NCBI RefSeq assembly: GCF_005696555.1
Contig: NZ_CP040005.1
Coordinates: forward strand, 1,798,001 to 1,862,000
Origin: Actinomyces sp. oral taxon 171 str. F0337
GTDB lineage: Bacteria > Actinomycetota > Actinomycetes > Actinomycetales > Actinomycetaceae
DNA length: 64,000 bases
Direction of reading: 5' to 3'
Made by a program: the position numbers and the translations under genes. Every line of letters starts with the position of its first letter. Within the stretch, counting starts at the first letter, position 1. The notes below the pieces were generated by a model. The model was not told where the DNA came from, made no database searches, and saw only the letters and a list, made by a program, of their open reading frames with translations. Below are positions 61,946-64,000 of the stretch, piece after piece.

Positions 61946-62779
61946 TTATCGTGGAATAGCAATACCTGCCAGGCGCCCGGTCACTCCGTCACGACGGTAG
62001 GAGTAGAAGCGAGGGTCCTCGTACGTGCACCACCGATCAGCACTGATGTGGCCAACGCCGGCACGCTCGAGCTGAGCGAGGACGCCTGCCGCGACGTCAA
62101 GGCCAGGCGTGCCCCACGATGTGCGTGAGGCGCACGCCGGTTCGCGCTGCGCGGACAGCGCGAGCATGTCATCTGGGACCTCGTAGCAGGAGCCACAGAT
62201 CGATGGCCCCACTGCGGCCCACAGATCAGCTGGCTCCGCTCCCGCACATTGGAGGAACTCAATCGTGGAGGCGACGACGCCGTCGAGCATGCCTCGCCGC
62301 CCGGCGTGCACTGCCGCAGTCAGGGCACCGTCCCCGGACGCCAGCAGAACGGGAACGCAGTCGGCCACGAGCACGCAGCACCCTGCAGGCGCACCAACCG
62401 TCCGGGCATCCAGGACGAGCGCGTCCGCCGTGGGCACCTCATCGACCTTGGCAGTGGACACGACGGCGGAGTGAACCTGGTTCATCCAGGCCAGGTGCCT
62501 CCCCTGCTCAAGTCCCAGCAGATCCTCGAGTCGACGACGGTGACAATGAACACGTTGTGGGTCGTCTCCGACATGGAGCGCCAGGTTCCACCCGTCGTAG
62601 GCGGCCCCACCCCCGTGTCCGCCGCCATCGCCTTCACCTCCCCGGGCATGAGTGCCGGCAGCGTTCGGGACGGAAACGGTACGAGCCCGCAGACCGCGGG
62701 TAGTGAAGTACCCACGAGCCCGCGGGCCCAGATCCACCTCGATCAGGTCCGAGATCTCAACGGCGCTGGCATCACACAT
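61946..62779 (-). CDS. pgeF: Polyphenol oxidase / laccase-domain protein (YfiH, peptidoglycan editing factor type)
   Basis: 277 residues from ATG 62779 (GGGGGTG upstream); GTG 62806, four bases after the ftsZ stop, is an alternative. Seen: the metal ligands and core motifs HLAWMNQVHSA, VADCVPVLLA, TAAVHAGRRGML and PSICGSCYEVP. Known: family members act as purine nucleoside enzymes or correct peptidoglycan precursors. A Gly/His-rich insert (ARGGEGDGGGHGGGAAYDG) near residue 50 is unusual. The position after ftsZ is conserved. Confidence 0.9.
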   Translation of the reverse strand: MCDASAVEISDLIEVDLGPRARGYFTTRGLRARTVSVPNAAGTHARGGEGDGGGHGGGAAYDGWNLALHVGDDPQRVHCHRRRLEDLLGLEQGRHLAWMNQVHSAVVSTAKVDEVPTADALVLDARTVGAPAGCCVLVADCVPVLLASGDGALTAAVHAGRRGMLDGVVASTIEFLQCAGAEPADLWAAVGPSICGSCYEVPDDMLALSAQREPACASRTSWGTPGLDVAAGVLAQLERAGVGHISADRWCTYEDPRFYSYRRDGVTGRLAGIAIPR

Positions 62780-62809
62780 GGTGGTAGCACCCCCGGGCAG
62801 CGGCACCGC

Positions 62810-64000
62810 TCAGCGCAGGAAGTCAGGCAGATCAATGCCGTCGTCGTCGGCGTCGACCCCGATCACCTGAGGAACCTCAAGATCGGAGGCCGACTGCTGC
62901 GCCGGTGCCGAGCCGTAGGAGCTGTAGGCCTCATCCACGTAGGCCGGCATGCTCCCCGACGAGAGTGCCTCAGCCGCACCGACCTCCGACAAGTGCGCCG
63001 CAGCCGCCGGCGACGACGAGGGCGGAGGGGCCAGCGGGACCGGGCGGGTTACCGGATTCTGGGCCGCGTGGGCACCGCCGCGAGGAGCGGGAGCCGCAGG
63101 CAGGTCGTCGACCGGTGACGAGGGCACCGGCGGAACAGCAGCGGCCCGCGACAGCCGAGCCATCGGATCGGACAGGCCACCGACGATCGGCTCGGAGTCG
63201 AAGCCTGCGGCGATGACCGTCACACGCACCTCGTCGCCCAGGGCACCGTCGACAACGTTTCCAACGATGATGTTGGCCTCGGGATGGACGGCCTCGCGCA
63301 CCAGGTTGGCGGCCTCGTTCATCTCGAACAGACCCAGGTCGGAGCCGCCCTGGAAGAAGAGCAGCACACCGTGGGCGCCGTCGATCGAGGTCTCCAGCAG
63401 CGGCGAGGCGATGGCCTCCTCGGTAGCCGTGATCGCACGTCCCTCACCGGTGGCCGAGCCGATACCCATGAGTGCGCTGCCGGCACCCTGCATCACGGAC
63501 TTGACGTCATTGAAGTCGACGTTGATGAGGCCGGGGGTGGTGATGAGCTCGGTGATGCCCTGGACACCTTGAAGAAGAACCTGGTCAGCCTGCTTGAAGG
63601 CGTCCACGACGGAGATGTTCTTGTCGGCGATCTGCAGGAGGCGGTCGTTGGGGATGACGATGAGGGTATCGACTTCCTCGCGCAGCGCCTGGACACCGTC
63701 CTCAGCCTGGGCCGAGCGGCGGCGCCCCTCGAAGGAGAAGGGACGGGTGACCACACCGATGGTCAGCGCACCGATGCTCTTGGCCAGGCGGGCGACGACA
63801 GGAGCTGCGCCGGTGCCGGTGCCACCCCCCTCACCCGCGGTGACGAAGACCATGTCCGATCCGTCAAGGGCCTCACGGATTTCCGACTCGTGGTCCTCAG
63901 CGGCCTTGCGGCCGATCGCCGGGTCGGCTCCTGCCCCCAGGCCCCGGGTCAGGTCTCGCCCGACGTCGAGCTTGACGTCAGCGTCGGACATGAGCAGCGC
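62810..64000 (-). CDS. ftsZ: Cell division GTPase FtsZ (5' end beyond the window)
   Basis: At least 396 residues are visible. The N-terminal 60 or so lie past base 64000, and the internal ATG at 63991 is not the true start. Seen: tubulin signature [46 protein letters not shown], then a disordered Ala/Pro/Ser-rich linker and the C-terminal peptide GIDLPDFLR that binds SepF. Forms the division ring. Heads the block pgeF-sepF-yggT-divIVA. Confidence 0.97.
   Translation of the reverse strand, partial: ALLMSDADVKLDVGRDLTRGLGAGADPAIGRKAAEDHESEIREALDGSDMVFVTAGEGGGTGTGAAPVVARLAKSIGALTIGVVTRPFSFEGRRRSAQAEDGVQALREEVDTLIVIPNDRLLQIADKNISVVDAFKQADQVLLQGVQGITELITTPGLINVDFNDVKSVMQGAGSALMGIGSATGEGRAITATEEAIASPLLETSIDGAHGVLLFFQGGSDLGLFEMNEAANLVREAVHPEANIIVGNVVDGALGDEVRVTVIAAGFDSEPIVGGLSDPMARLSRAAAVPPVPSSPVDDLPAAPAPRGGAHAAQNPVTRPVPLAPPPSSSPAAAAHLSEVGAAEALSSGSMPAYVDEAYSSYGSAPAQQSASDLEVPQVIGVDADDDGIDLPDFLR

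Overview
The window is about 64 kb of high-GC Gram-positive (actinobacterial) chromosome. Several features point to Actinomyces or a close relative: the infC-rpmI-rplT operon, the ftsZ-pgeF-sepF-yggT-divIVA division block, a PriA-type hisA, an LPXTG cell-wall protein, and many leaderless or GTG-started genes. The genus is an inference from gene style, because no rRNA or tRNA gene is present. Genes are dense, often overlap by 1-4 nt (ATGA, GTGA or TGATG junctions), and mostly lie on the minus strand.

Region by region. 1-1304: pheT start and pheS. 1453-7716: a MerR-controlled drug-type ABC exporter, followed by a small accessory insert (tyrosine phosphatase, broken DUF4267-like gene, MarR) flanked by a 156-bp direct repeat of the exporter permease 3' end, then a secreted hydrolase. 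7761-11506: a four-gene polar amino-acid ABC importer whose mRNA leader carries a short ORF with five consecutive cysteine codons. 11596-13741: TetR regulator and MGT-like glycosyltransferase with a perfect palindromic operator candidate. 13774-16514: trmH-type methyltransferase and infC-rpmI-rplT; infC starts at AUC and has a long structured leader. 16515-18955: a second ABC exporter. 18955-23342: a small hypothetical gene, an SseB-domain gene, and a three-gene phospholipid cluster (CDP-alcohol phosphatidyltransferase, CdsA, PlsC). 23388-29673: histidine genes hisC-hisB-orf and hisH-hisA, split by an oppositely oriented Ser/Thr kinase gene. 29774-34081: Na+/H+ antiporter, and a RecQ helicase fused to a phosphoribosyltransferase-like C-terminus.

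34128-41668 is a six-gene, apparently single-promoter surface-polysaccharide operon: small two-helix membrane protein, processive GT2 synthase, secreted beta-sandwich protein, UDP-GlcNAc 2-epimerase, DUF2334 deacetylase-like secreted protein, and a GH-A type lipoprotein. I do not recognise this combination as a described system. 41857-47485: hisD, then metF-metE under a SAM-binding riboswitch whose P1 helix overlaps the metF Shine-Dalgarno, then a small hypothetical gene. 47489-52514: LPXTG-anchored beta-helix protein, S4-domain protein, BCCT transporter. 52828-64000: dnaE, panE-like reductase, GNAT, RluA-family pseudouridine synthase, lspA, divIVA, yggT, sepF, pgeF and the 5'-truncated (by the window edge) ftsZ.

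The observations most worth following are the polycysteine leader peptide, the SAM riboswitch with its P1 on the SD, the repeat-flanked insert in the exporter locus, the polysaccharide operon, and the RecQ-PRTase fusion. No CRISPR array, insertion sequence, rRNA or tRNA was found.
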